From contig FNUU01000018.1 of NCBI GenBank assembly GCA_900108205.1, positions 1-36,384 on the forward strand: a stretch of DNA of 36,384 nt, given 5' to 3'. Positions 24,911 through 33,505 of this stretch are shown here, piece by piece (the first letter of the stretch is position 1; each line of letters begins with the position of its first letter). This DNA comes from Eubacterium ruminantium. Lineage in GTDB: Bacteria; Bacillota; Clostridia; Lachnospirales; Lachnospiraceae. The notes under the pieces are model-generated. The model saw nothing but the letters and a program-made list of their open reading frames with translations, was not told where the DNA came from and did no database searches. The translations under genes and the position numbers were made by a program.

Positions 24911-25220
24911 TCAATTTAATGCATAATCAGATTTATTATCATCTTCTTGTTCACCTTGAAGACGATGAGCTAATACCAATGCATCATATCGGTACTTTGC
25001 TCCGTTCTTTTATACACATAATCAACTCATCTTTTCGTTCTTGTGGTATTCTTTCCCAATAACTCTCAGGCAAATACGCACAATCTGAAACATTATCTAT
25101 TGCTACATCAATTTCCTTTGGTGGCTCTATAGCATGGCACAGCATCCTGTCACTATCATTCCAATGACACAAATGACACAATGATTTTTCCATTTGCTCT
25201 TTTGTTGGGTTTTTAATCAT
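24911..25220 (-). pseudogene. Small Cys-rich protein gene, probably frameshifted near its 3' end
   Basis: The first frame (24984-25220, 78 aa) encodes CHLCHW, then MLCHAI and SDCAYL, a four-Cys pattern that could bind zinc or iron-sulfur, then ERIPQERKDELIMCIKERSK. It ends abruptly in VPI. A +1 shift at AGCAAAG (about 24997) continues into KYRYDALVLAHRLQGEQEDD and a natural stop at 24911-24913, extending the final helix by 28 residues. I infer a one-base insertion in the A run. GGAGAGGTGATC precedes ATG 25220. The function is unknown. Confidence 0.6.
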
Positions 25221-25313
25221 TTGAGATCACCTCTCCCAAACACCTGTATTTCTTAATGTTTATTGTACCATCATCATATCATTTCCACCACACTATTTCT
25301 AAATCTCACACTT

Positions 25314-25388
25314 CTATTTCGTATCTGTCAGATTATAGATACCACCCTTCTCAATCCTGATATCGAGTTTTATAAATTGAAAAGTGCA
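25314..25388 (-). pseudogene. Diverged remnant of a second VirB4 3' end
   Basis: On the minus strand the last codons read QFIKLDIRIEKGGIYNLTDT, Lys and TAG. This closely matches the end of the intact VirB4 gene just upstream (QFINFDGRIEKGVIYDLADT), and the DNA shares long runs such as CCCTTCTCAATCCTG. A Cys codon before it aligns too. Only about 25 codons remain. It marks a past recombination between related conjugative elements or a partial duplication. Together with the small RNA this explains most of 25221-25585. Confidence 0.75.
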
Positions 25389-25391
25389 TGA

Positions 25392-25420
25392 TTGACAGTG
25401 CAAATACCTAATGATACAGT
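25392..25420 (+). promoter_or_regulatory. Promoter TTGACA-17-TACAGT for a small RNA
   Basis: A perfect -35 TTGACA (25392-25397), a 17-base spacer and -10 TACAGT (25415-25420) face the plus strand, against the surrounding genes, and lead into a structured, terminator-ended segment with no convincing reading frame. Confidence 0.6.
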
Positions 25421-25426
25421 TTAAAC

Positions 25427-25530
25427 AACAGATAGTGATGTAGGGTGAGCATACCTTGTTGGAGGTTGCCTCCGTTGAAATCGGAGCATCTGTTATAGGG
25501 AAGTATCATATTCGGTGCTTCCCTTTTATA
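25427..25530 (+). ncRNA. Putative ~100-nt structured small RNA
   Basis: Between the promoter and a terminator (AGGGAAG 25497-25503 with CTTCCCT 25518-25524, then TTTATATTTC) lies a segment with two mutually exclusive hairpins: GGAGG-TTG-CCTCC (25461-25473) and CTCCG-TTGAAAT-CGGAG (25470-25486). The first hides a ribosome-site-like GGAGG against an anti-ribosome-site CCTCC. The strand opposes virB4 and the cargo genes. A 17-codon frame from GTG exists but has no clear ribosome site. It could regulate transfer genes by base pairing; this is inference. Confidence 0.5.
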
Positions 25531-25585
25531 TTTCTTTAATAGCTATTAGCCCCCATACAATTAATATGTTTACATCCAAGAATTC

Positions 25586-27901
25586 TTAAAACTCATGCTT
25601 CGGTTTGGTATCCGCCAGATCATATATAACACCCTTCTCAATCCTGCCATCGAAGTTGATAAACTGGTTGCCACATTTGAAGAGTCCGCAACCTTCCTCA
25701 GCACTGATCAGCTTATCTGTCTGGATCTTTGAGAGTTCATACAGGTCCTTCAGTTCTGCAGCATCCAGCTGGGACTGTTTGAACATGACAACAATTTCAC
25801 TGTTGGAAAGCATATTCTTGGCTGCCTCTGTGTGCAAGAGCTTGTTGATGTTCTGGACGATTCCTGTGATATAGCCCCCATATTTACGCGACTCAGAATA
25901 AAACCTTTCAAAGAGATGTGACAAGTAAATATCATCCAGGAACCTTCCAACCTCATCAATTTTGATATATGTTGGCTTGCCTGAAACAGAATTAAGCACA
26001 AGCCTATTTTGAATGGCATCCATGATCACCGTCATCCCTGCATCCCAGACGGACTTATCCATCTGGCTGATGTCAAAGCATAGGATACGCGCATTCATAT
26101 TTACATTTGTGAGTCCGTTGAAACAACTCATAGCTCCGAACAGCATTTGTTCCATGTAGAGTGCAAGCTCCTTTGCCGCATCTTCCGGCTGACTCTTGAT
26201 CGATTCGTAGAGATCATTCAGCTTCGGGATCTTCTCATATCCCAGGCCAACATATGTATTAAATATCCTCTGGCAGCATCTCATAAGAATTGATTCCATC
26301 GCCCTGGTGAAATCATTTCCGAGTGATGCATGGAAAAATGCAACCAGGAGTTCCATCTTTCTTCTCACATCATCTCCATCGCCATATCCCTGGCACATAT
26401 CCATTGCATTTATTCTGTCTGTCGATCCGGTTCCGAGCGTGATCACCTGCCCTCCCAGAGCCCTCGTCACATGAGTATATTCTCCATGCGGATCCACAAA
26501 TATAATATCTCCCGGTGTGAGCAGTGCTTCGAGTATAGCTGTGATCTTCACCCTCATCGACTTACCGGATCCGGGCACGCCCAAAACCCATTCATTCCCA
26601 TTCAAAAGGAGCCGCCTGTCAATCAGCATTTCCTGCTTAGTATCCTCGTGCACGCCATAAGGAATACCGGTCACATGATTGATTATCACAGAGTCAAATG
26701 GCATCATGACCGCCTGATTCTCCGTTGTCACGTCTCGCAGGTTCGTGATCCAGCGTGGACCATATGGCAACACTGTATTTAGTCCCGGTAACTGCTGTAA
26801 TGCAAGCGTAGACAGTTCAGCTCCGCATTCACTGGCTGTCTCAATCAGGCTGTCTGTGTATTCATTCAGTTTTTCAAGCGTATCCGCCAGTACAACTGCT
26901 GTAACATTTGACAGAAATATCCTCTGGTTTCTTTCGACCACATCTTCGCTCATTTCTTCCACTATCTTCTGGTCCTTGATAAATCTGAGCGGTGGCTTGC
27001 TATATCTTCGTGTGTCTGCACCAGGACGCCTCTGCCATCTGTCGAGATTTGATTCGGATGACATTTCCGAGTCCTCGAGGAGCTTTGTGATCGTCTCCGA
27101 TGAGAGCGGTATGATGTCCACCGAGATCATCATATTTGTATTTAACTCCATCAGTCGTGATAGCGTTTCCACCTTGAGCGACTTGCCCCAGTCTTTCAGA
27201 AAGAGTACTCTCCCGACCTTTTCGCCCATCTCAAAATAGAAATGGTGAAAATGAAATGTATCCGGGCAGAAATAATCCTTCCACGAACTGCGCCTTTTAT
27301 TCGCCGCCTCAAGATCAAAATTGTAATACTGCTCACTCCCGGATCTGTAGAAATCGTAAAATATTTCCATCCTGTCATGGATGTTCATCTTATCAACAGA
27401 CGAATTGATCTTCTTCAGACGTTTTGAAAAATCCTTCCCAAAGCGTTCAAAATACTCCTCAGCTGAATCACTATTCCGCCTGTCCGTTACAACCGTCAGA
27501 TACCTCTCCTTGATAAGACCCGATGCCTTTGCTCGGTTATTACGGCGCATAGTATTGTATTCCTGCCTGAGCGAATCATAACCGTCGCCAACATCAGTCC
27601 GAAGCTGAATATAGTTGGTCTTCTGATAATTGATATTTCTGTTGAACAGTGTGATCTTGTATGTCGTATCCCTGGCATCCAAACTGTTCAGAATATCCGA
27701 ATAAGACATAAAAAAATCCTCCTGGTCTTCAATCGAACCGGAGGCAAAATCAACGTCCTTGATCCTGTATGTACTTGAATAAATATGATTCCTGAACTCC
27801 ATCATACCACTCTCATGGAGCTTAATACATGGTAACGCCTGCTGAATGGTACGCACTTTGGATAGCGGTTTCTTGTAATGTTTGTTTTTCTCGAGTAGCA
27901 T
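25586..27901 (-). CDS. virB4: VirB4-like conjugation ATPase
   Basis: The 771-aa product is the type IV secretion ATPase that powers channel assembly and DNA transfer on the cytoplasmic face. Walker A is GVPGSGKS (441-448), FVDPHGEY follows about 20 residues later, and Walker B lies in TYIKIDEVGRF (about 644-654). The N-terminal 400 residues fit the CagE/TrbE/VirB domain. AAGGAAC precedes ATG 27901. The gene is preceded by the PrgI gene, the usual Firmicutes order. Its 3' end is duplicated in diverged form about 200 bases downstream. Confidence 0.94.
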   Translation of the reverse strand: MLLEKNKHYKKPLSKVRTIQQALPCIKLHESGMMEFRNHIYSSTYRIKDVDFASGSIEDQEDFFMSYSDILNSLDARDTTYKITLFNRNINYQKTNYIQLRTDVGDGYDSLRQEYNTMRRNNRAKASGLIKERYLTVVTDRRNSDSAEEYFERFGKDFSKRLKKINSSVDKMNIHDRMEIFYDFYRSGSEQYYNFDLEAANKRRSSWKDYFCPDTFHFHHFYFEMGEKVGRVLFLKDWGKSLKVETLSRLMELNTNMMISVDIIPLSSETITKLLEDSEMSSESNLDRWQRRPGADTRRYSKPPLRFIKDQKIVEEMSEDVVERNQRIFLSNVTAVVLADTLEKLNEYTDSLIETASECGAELSTLALQQLPGLNTVLPYGPRWITNLRDVTTENQAVMMPFDSVIINHVTGIPYGVHEDTKQEMLIDRRLLLNGNEWVLGVPGSGKSMRVKITAILEALLTPGDIIFVDPHGEYTHVTRALGGQVITLGTGSTDRINAMDMCQGYGDGDDVRRKMELLVAFFHASLGNDFTRAMESILMRCCQRIFNTYVGLGYEKIPKLNDLYESIKSQPEDAAKELALYMEQMLFGAMSCFNGLTNVNMNARILCFDISQMDKSVWDAGMTVIMDAIQNRLVLNSVSGKPTYIKIDEVGRFLDDIYLSHLFERFYSESRKYGGYITGIVQNINKLLHTEAAKNMLSNSEIVVMFKQSQLDAAELKDLYELSKIQTDKLISAEEGCGLFKCGNQFINFDGRIEKGVIYDLADTKPKHEF

Positions 27902-27962
27902 AATGTTCCTTTCTTTTATTGACTATTTTTCTTTCGTTGACTACACTATTATGCGAAAACAA

Positions 27963-28292
27963 TTAACATTTGCTTTTACATTTCATATTTACTTTCTTCC
28001 ACCCCTCCGCCTCAAAACGGAGGGGCTTGTTATTCCTCTGACTTCTGACAAATGCTCCCAGCAGCTTCAGTCCTCTCAGCCCATAATATGGTTTCAGAGC
28101 TATGATCACAAATGGCAGTGCAGGCAGGGCAGAAATGATCCCCTTCACCATCCCAATATCCGGCAGCAATACTACCATACATAATGAAAAAAGGAATCCG
28201 AGAAGCAGATCAAATAGCTGCCATAACTCGAATCCCATAAAGAGTCTTTCCCTCACTCCGAGGAGCTCAGGGTTGATTTTGATTGGTTTCAT
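27963..28292 (-). CDS. PrgI family (VirB3-like) membrane protein
   Basis: The 109-aa product has the PrgI pattern: a short N-terminus (INPELLGVRERLFMGF), two membrane helices (LWQLFDLLLGFLFSLCMVVL; MVKGIISALPALPFVIIAL) and a basic C-terminus. PrgI proteins act like VirB3 beside VirB4 in Gram-positive conjugation. AAGGAG lies 6 bases before ATG 28292. A GC-rich hairpin (CCCCTCCG/CGGAGGGG, 28002-28025) falls within the last codons. Confidence 0.88.
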   Translation of the reverse strand: MKPIKINPELLGVRERLFMGFELWQLFDLLLGFLFSLCMVVLLPDIGMVKGIISALPALPFVIIALKPYYGLRGLKLLGAFVRSQRNNKPLRFEAEGWKKVNMKCKSKC

Positions 28293-28309
28293 AAAATACT
28301 CCTTAAATT

Positions 28310-28334
28310 AAAAGGCAGACAATTATGTCTGCCT
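28310..28334 (-). terminator. Terminator between lipoprotein and PrgI genes
   Basis: AGGCAGAC-AATTAT-GTCTGCCT is a perfect 8-bp stem; on the minus strand it is followed by TTTTAATTT. It ends the lipoprotein transcript only about 20 bases before the PrgI gene, so PrgI and VirB4 depend on read-through or on a separate start. Confidence 0.75.
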
Positions 28335-28348
28335 AATACTATTCTTAT

Positions 28349-29047
28349 TTAATCATCTAAATGATCTTCAATGAAATCAACATCCATGTATACTGCTTCT
28401 CCCCAACCTTGTTCTTTTGCTTCAGATGCCCCTCTCTTTATTTTACTAATGGCAACTGAATACGAAGAATACTTGCTTGAATCCTCGTCATAATAGCCTA
28501 TTCCTGTTTCAGATCCATTATTTGGAGTAAGTGCTATCAAATTCTTATCTGCTGTTCCTCCAAGCTTATTGGCGCCAGAATAATGAATACTATATACAAC
28601 GCTTCCATCTGTAAAATCAGAATACATTACTTCAATTAGATGAAAACTATCAGGATCATATAGTTTTCTTCGAATCTCTTTAGATATAATAATAGCATAA
28701 TTCATATGTTTTTCTTTTAGTTTTTCATTTAAAGCAGCCTTTTCTTCTTCCTCTTTCTTCTTTTCATTTTCTGACTTTTCTTTAAGTAAATTGTCTAATT
28801 CATCTTGTGCCTCAAGTAATACATTATAGTTATTTACAGACTCTTTCTGCTTATCTGTTAATGTCGAATATGTTGTTAATAGCTTATTTATTAAATCCTC
28901 ATCATCAATTGTAACATCTCCGATAGAATTAATATCATCTATCATCTTTTGGGCTACCGCATCAGGTTTGCTTTTTTCTTTTTTTCCACACGCCGATAAG
29001 CTAAAAACCATTATTATAACTAAAAGTATATATTTATTCTTACGCAT
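28349..29047 (-). CDS. Lipoprotein with coiled coil, inserted in the transfer operon
   Basis: The 232-aa product has a signal peptide with lipobox (FSLSAC, Cys at about 21), so it is anchored outside the membrane. Next comes a small helical module of the type often seen in Firmicutes surface proteins (MIDDINSIGDVTIDDEDLI, YSTLTDKQKESVNNYNVL). Then a charged coiled coil (EKSENEKKKEEEEKAAL) leads into a C-terminal alpha/beta part (YAIIISKEIRRKLYDPDSFH, VVYSIHYSGANKLGG). It is not a known transfer component. AT-rich codon use contrasts with the transfer genes on either side, and it has its own terminator. Confidence 0.85.
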   Translation of the reverse strand: MRKNKYILLVIIMVFSLSACGKKEKSKPDAVAQKMIDDINSIGDVTIDDEDLINKLLTTYSTLTDKQKESVNNYNVLLEAQDELDNLLKEKSENEKKKEEEEKAALNEKLKEKHMNYAIIISKEIRRKLYDPDSFHLIEVMYSDFTDGSVVYSIHYSGANKLGGTADKNLIALTPNNGSETGIGYYDEDSSKYSSYSVAISKIKRGASEAKEQGWGEAVYMDVDFIEDHLDD

Positions 29048-29127
29048 AAAGCATTCCCCCGCTTTCTTTCTTTACTTTGAGAATTAAGTTTTCTCATTAT
29101 TCTATATTATCACTATCTTTTCACTAA

Positions 29128-29151
29128 TTGGTGGGCTCATAGCCCACTTCA
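29128..29151. repeat. Hairpin repeat copy A (TGGTGGGCT-CAT-AGCCCACT)
   Basis: This 20-bp palindrome recurs at 30233-30252 with only the 3-base loop changed, and the two copies enclose the resolvase and the 58-aa gene. Confidence 0.65.
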
Positions 29152-29161
29152 GAAAAGAACT

Positions 29162-29338
29162 CTATCTATCTTTAAAACATATTCTGCAGTCTTTTTTATG
29201 GATACCTTCTGATTTTGTGGCATCATCATATGTCTTAAAGAAAACAAATTGAGGATCTTTTCTGTTAACCTTTGAATGACAACACTCTCCATATACATGT
29301 AATGTTCCTGTTTTTTTGTTCAATACATATTTGTCCAT
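29162..29338 (-). CDS. 58-aa Cys/His-rich small protein
   Basis: The frame runs from ATG 29338 to TAG 29162-29164, with AGAAGGG upstream. Cys19-Cys20-His21 (GECCHS) and a C-terminal CRICFKDR give a CCH...C-x2-C arrangement, and LHVYGECC and FKTYDDATKSEGIHKKDC resemble the small treble-clef, Ada-like metal-binding segments seen in many Firmicutes proteins (x-H-x3-C ... A-x3-G-x4-C-x2-C). It is probably a zinc-binding structural domain; function unknown. It lies between the resolvase and the lipoprotein genes. Confidence 0.7.
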   Translation of the reverse strand: MDKYVLNKKTGTLHVYGECCHSKVNRKDPQFVFFKTYDDATKSEGIHKKDCRICFKDR

Positions 29339-29366
29339 TTTTCAACCCTTCTTTCTCTTTTTCAAA

Positions 29367-29380
29367 TTGTGTACTTTTTG
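29367..29380. repeat. Third copy of the GTACTTTTTGACAG motif
   Basis: GTACTTTTTGACAG is inverted relative to CTGTCAAAAAGTAC in the resolvase terminator about 95 bp away. It may be part of a resolvase recombination site (res) or a decayed terminator copy. The stretch 29339-29506 holds no gene. Confidence 0.4.
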
Positions 29381-29473
29381 ACAGAGGATGCTTATGTTAC
29401 AAAAATCACCTATGAAATATCGATTTTTCATTGAGATGTTCTTCAAAGAATGGTATTATTATCTATATAAAAA

Positions 29474-29502
29474 GGCTGTCAAAAAGTACTCTTTTTGACA
29501 GT
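29474..29502 (-). terminator. Terminator of the resolvase gene
   Basis: CTGTCAAAAAG-TACT-CTTTTTGACAG is a perfect 11-bp stem with a 4-base loop; on the minus strand CCTTTTTATA follows. It sits directly after the resolvase stop codon. Confidence 0.75.
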
Positions 29503-29506
29503 TCTT

Positions 29507-30190
<684 letters not shown>

Positions 30191-30232
30191 TCATTTTCAT
30201 ACAAAAGATTTTATCATGACTTATATTTCAAA

Positions 30233-30252
30233 TGGTGGGCTACTAGCCCACT
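30233..30252. repeat. Hairpin repeat copy B (TGGTGGGCT-ACT-AGCCCACT)
   Basis: This is the second copy of the palindrome at 29128-29151. It lies 13 bases after the TrbL stop codon and could also act as that gene's transcript end, although no strong T run follows. Confidence 0.6.
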
Positions 30253-30265
30253 ACAATTCAGATAA

Positions 30266-31135
30266 TCATATCCCAAACACCCTATTCACCAGCTTATCTG
30301 TTCCCTTCAGCATTCCGAAAAGCATTAGGAACAGGAAGCTCATCTCTGCCATGTATCCAAACACTCTGCTGTCGTCCGAGATAGCTCCGGTGCTCCCTGA
30401 TCCCATGGATCTCGACCAGCCGACATTGAAGCCTGACGTGAAGAATGCCTGGAACAGGTACAACACAAGCACCATTACCAAAGCCTCCAATACAACCGCC
30501 AGGAACGTCTTAAGAAAGTTGTAAAATACAAATCTCGTTGACTTACTGATAACCGTTGATACAGGAAGCGGCGAAATAGCGATCAGCAAATACATATTGA
30601 AGAGTCTTCCATAGACTGAAAGAAGCACGCCACAGGTCGAGATAACTATCCACACCGAAGCAATGATAACGATGATAAATACACCTATCTGTCTGGTTAT
30701 CCTCATACGCCCTATGGCATCGTTCAGCTGTTCCGGAATGGTTATATGAAATATCGAAGTCCCATCATCGGCAACCATTCCGGTTACATTCATCATCCGC
30801 TTTGTCATCCCCTGCCCGATCTTGATGCATTCGAGAAGAAGGTATTTGCCATAGTAAAGGATTGCATTTGCAAGGATAACCTCAATAAGAAACTGTAGCC
30901 AGACGGTACCGCGCTTAAGCTCAGCGTATCTGGATGTCGACTGCAGCAGTCCGATCCAGATAAGCATTCCGGCAATAGTGATTCCCATGGCCACCATAGC
31001 ATCATACAATGCACTGACAGCCTGCCATATGGCTCCATCCTGAAATGTAGTTATATCCGTCGTAAGTATCCCCAGGAACATATCAATCTTATCGCAGAAA
31101 AACTCCAATGCCGCAGCAAATATGTCTGCAATCAT
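30266..31135 (-). CDS. TrbL/VirB6-like conjugation membrane protein
   Basis: The 289-aa product is polytopic, with about six hydrophobic segments (for example AMVAMGITIAGMLIWIGLL, IGVFIIVIIASVWIVIST, TFLAVVLEALVMVLVLYLFQ, MSFLFLMLFGML). The core NMYLLIAISPLPVSTVIS matches the TrbL/VirB6 region that forms the inner-membrane channel of type IV secretion. It follows the pilin-like gene closely, the usual order in Firmicutes elements. Confidence 0.88.
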   Translation of the reverse strand: MIADIFAAALEFFCDKIDMFLGILTTDITTFQDGAIWQAVSALYDAMVAMGITIAGMLIWIGLLQSTSRYAELKRGTVWLQFLIEVILANAILYYGKYLLLECIKIGQGMTKRMMNVTGMVADDGTSIFHITIPEQLNDAIGRMRITRQIGVFIIVIIASVWIVISTCGVLLSVYGRLFNMYLLIAISPLPVSTVISKSTRFVFYNFLKTFLAVVLEALVMVLVLYLFQAFFTSGFNVGWSRSMGSGSTGAISDDSRVFGYMAEMSFLFLMLFGMLKGTDKLVNRVFGI

Positions 31136-31167
31136 TCATCCTCGCCTCCTTCCTCTCTAAAGCCATT

Positions 31168-31584
31168 TTATTTACCAAGGATCCATTTCACTATGCTCGG
31201 AGCAAATGCGATTACCACTCCGATAACTCCGACTATAATTCCCATATTTCTTGATTCAGTATTGTGTCCTGCCTGGTTCATCGCAGCCCATATAAAGCCG
31301 AACAACGCCATGATTCCTCCAATCCAGCCACAGACCCAGTTGATCAGTTTATTTGTCCTTTCTGCAGCATTATCAAGTTCAGGAACGCCACTGGTGTCAC
31401 TGAGAACAGTTACATTTTTCTCTGTTCCTTCTTCTGTTACATCCTCTGTATTATCTCCGAAAATCCTTCCACCTATTGCATTTCTGCCGGCAGTTTGCGC
31501 ACTGACCTTTGTACTCTTTGTCATAAAAAAAGCAACACCTACGAAAAGTGCTGCAACTAAAAAGAATCTTATTCTGTTATTCAT
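31168..31584 (-). CDS. VirB2/TrbC-like pilin-type protein
   Basis: The 138-aa product begins with a signal-like segment (RIRFFLVAALFVGVAFFM) ending near KVSAQT. A polar linker and two C-terminal membrane helices follow (LINWVCGWIGGIMALFGFIW; MGIIVGVIGVVIAFAPSIV). This architecture and its place between VirD4 and TrbL fit the small pilin-like (VirB2/Maff2-type) proteins of Gram-positive conjugation systems. Sequence identity to a named family is not certain. Confidence 0.75.
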   Translation of the reverse strand: MNNRIRFFLVAALFVGVAFFMTKSTKVSAQTAGRNAIGGRIFGDNTEDVTEEGTEKNVTVLSDTSGVPELDNAAERTNKLINWVCGWIGGIMALFGFIWAAMNQAGHNTESRNMGIIVGVIGVVIAFAPSIVKWILGK

Positions 31585-31609
31585 TTCCTAAATCTCCTTT
31601 GTTCTCATA

Positions 31610-33505
31610 TTATTTTTCATATTCATCCACATCTAACAGATGCCCCTCTGCCTTTGGTAGAATCGCCAGCTTCCCAGCATAATGATTATCTACCACTTCA
31701 ACTGTACCTACCGATAGTGGTGACGCTCCCCACTCATATGGTTTATCGTCCTTCCCATCTGATATGCCTGCGTAAAACTCATGCTTCTTCAGATCATATT
31801 TATAATCCTGGATTACACCATAATATGGCGTGATCAGAAAACACTTCTTCTTACTCAGTCCTCTGACCTCTCCCGGTGTCCTCAGATCTCTCTGTATCAG
31901 CTGTTCCTGCCTTGAACTTCCACCCTGTCTTCCATAGTTCTTTGTATATGTATAAGCATGGATAGTACATTTACCCATAAGTTCCGAGTAGTATTTGCAA
32001 GTCTCAAGCTCCAGTGATCCGAGAAAGAGCTGCCATGCACAGTTTCCATACAGAGTCCTGTAATACTTCTCAAATATGGCCTCGATCTGCTGTTTATCCT
32101 GAAGAACTATAACAAACGAAATATTCCTTGAACGGCTTGTTGAGAGGATCTTCTGATAATCATCAGGCAGTGCGATATTTGAGAACTCATCCATGAAGAA
32201 ACGTACAGGTCTCGGTAACGGTCCATTTGCCACGTGATCCGCATAATCATATAGCTGCTGGAACATCTGCGTATAAAGCGTTCCTGCCATAAAGTTATAT
32301 ACAGAGTTATTATCCGGAATGATCATAAATACAGCCACCTTCTTTGTCGCAAGATCCAGGATATCCATTTCATCCTTAAATGTCATGCTCTGCATTGATT
32401 CAAGGTTAAATACAGACATTCTCGATGCAAACGTGGCTCTTACCGATGACAGCGTTCGCCCTTTGGCAGAGCTCCACATTTCATAATATCCATATGATGA
32501 TTCCTTAGCATTCTTGATACGTTTGAAAAGCTTATCGACCGGATCATCATTTTTCTTTGTTTCAGAGTCATCGATGTATCCAAATATTTTCATAATAGTG
32601 GACATGTTCTGTTCGTTCTTAGGAGCAAAATGATAGAGATACAGACAAAAGCTCATCATCATACTCTTGGCCAAATCACTCCAGATCTGTTCACCCTTTG
32701 TAGCAGTCTTATCATCCATAGCCGCCCACATATTATTTACAAATAGCAGGATATCATCATCACTTCGGAAATACCTGAACGGATTATAACCATGACTCTT
32801 CACATGCTCCACAAGATCAAGCACTCTGACATCATATCCGTTATCCTTAAGCAACTGACCGGTTTTCTTTGCTATCTCGCCCTTAGGATCCGTTGTGACC
32901 GGATTACAGTTCATCTGGATGATGTTTGGAATAATAAATCCCCTGGTCTTCATACGGCCGGCGCCTCCAAGGACAAGCGTGTTTATGTTGTCGCAATTTG
33001 AATCCATCGATACCCTGACATTCCTGGTAAATATGATGTCATTTTGGAATCTGGCTATTTCTGTTTTTTTACTCTCAGGCTTATCTTCTTTGTTTTTAAG
33101 CATCTCCTGGGAAGGCATTTCATTCTTCTTTTCAATTCCTTTTCTCTTTTTATATTTCTTGTATTTTCTGGACTTCTTCGTTCTGAGCATCCTTCCGACT
33201 TTCTTCGCATTTGCCCACTTTGCCGAGTCATGCTCCTCTCCCGGCATCGTATTTTTCAGAGATGTAATTATCAGGAAGAACACCGACACATATATCAGGG
33301 TAAAAACGATTACCACCAACACCGTCTGTCTTGAGAATACAAAATGCAGTGGTCTCTTCTCCATCTCATCTTCCATGTAATCAATGAGTTTCAGAAGACT
33401 GCTTCCTTTGAAACTCGAAAATCTGATAACCGGCACAAGAAGTATCGGATACATGACAAATGCCAGGCATTTCAGCATACGTTTTCTTTCTTCAAGCAAT
33501 GGCAT
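31610..33505 (-). CDS. virD4: VirD4/TraG coupling protein
   Basis: The 631-aa coupling ATPase links the relaxosome to the transfer channel. Two N-terminal membrane segments (about 12-30 and 60-82) precede a Lys-rich linker. The P-loop is LGGAGRMKT (about 179-187), with Met-Lys where Gly-Lys is usual. TTDPKGEI follows, then Walker B VRFFMDEFSN and the STSRSRNISFVIVLQDKQQI block typical of TraG. Its start overlaps the ArdC-like gene by 14 bases. The C-terminal 120 residues include LRTPGEVRGLSKKKCFLI, usual for the family. Confidence 0.93.
   Translation of the reverse strand: MPLLEERKRMLKCLAFVMYPILLVPVIRFSSFKGSSLLKLIDYMEDEMEKRPLHFVFSRQTVLVVIVFTLIYVSVFFLIITSLKNTMPGEEHDSAKWANAKKVGRMLRTKKSRKYKKYKKRKGIEKKNEMPSQEMLKNKEDKPESKKTEIARFQNDIIFTRNVRVSMDSNCDNINTLVLGGAGRMKTRGFIIPNIIQMNCNPVTTDPKGEIAKKTGQLLKDNGYDVRVLDLVEHVKSHGYNPFRYFRSDDDILLFVNNMWAAMDDKTATKGEQIWSDLAKSMMMSFCLYLYHFAPKNEQNMSTIMKIFGYIDDSETKKNDDPVDKLFKRIKNAKESSYGYYEMWSSAKGRTLSSVRATFASRMSVFNLESMQSMTFKDEMDILDLATKKVAVFMIIPDNNSVYNFMAGTLYTQMFQQLYDYADHVANGPLPRPVRFFMDEFSNIALPDDYQKILSTSRSRNISFVIVLQDKQQIEAIFEKYYRTLYGNCAWQLFLGSLELETCKYYSELMGKCTIHAYTYTKNYGRQGGSSRQEQLIQRDLRTPGEVRGLSKKKCFLITPYYGVIQDYKYDLKKHEFYAGISDGKDDKPYEWGASPLSVGTVEVVDNHYAGKLAILPKAEGHLLDVDEYEK

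Noticed and set aside
24941..24967. Hairpin ATCATCTTC/GAAGACGAT as terminator
   Set aside because: No T run follows on either strand, and the segment reads as the shifted 3' coding part of the four-Cys gene.
28002..28025. GC-rich hairpin CCCCTCCG/CGGAGGGG as terminator
   Set aside because: It lies within the last codons of the PrgI gene and no T run follows on either strand.
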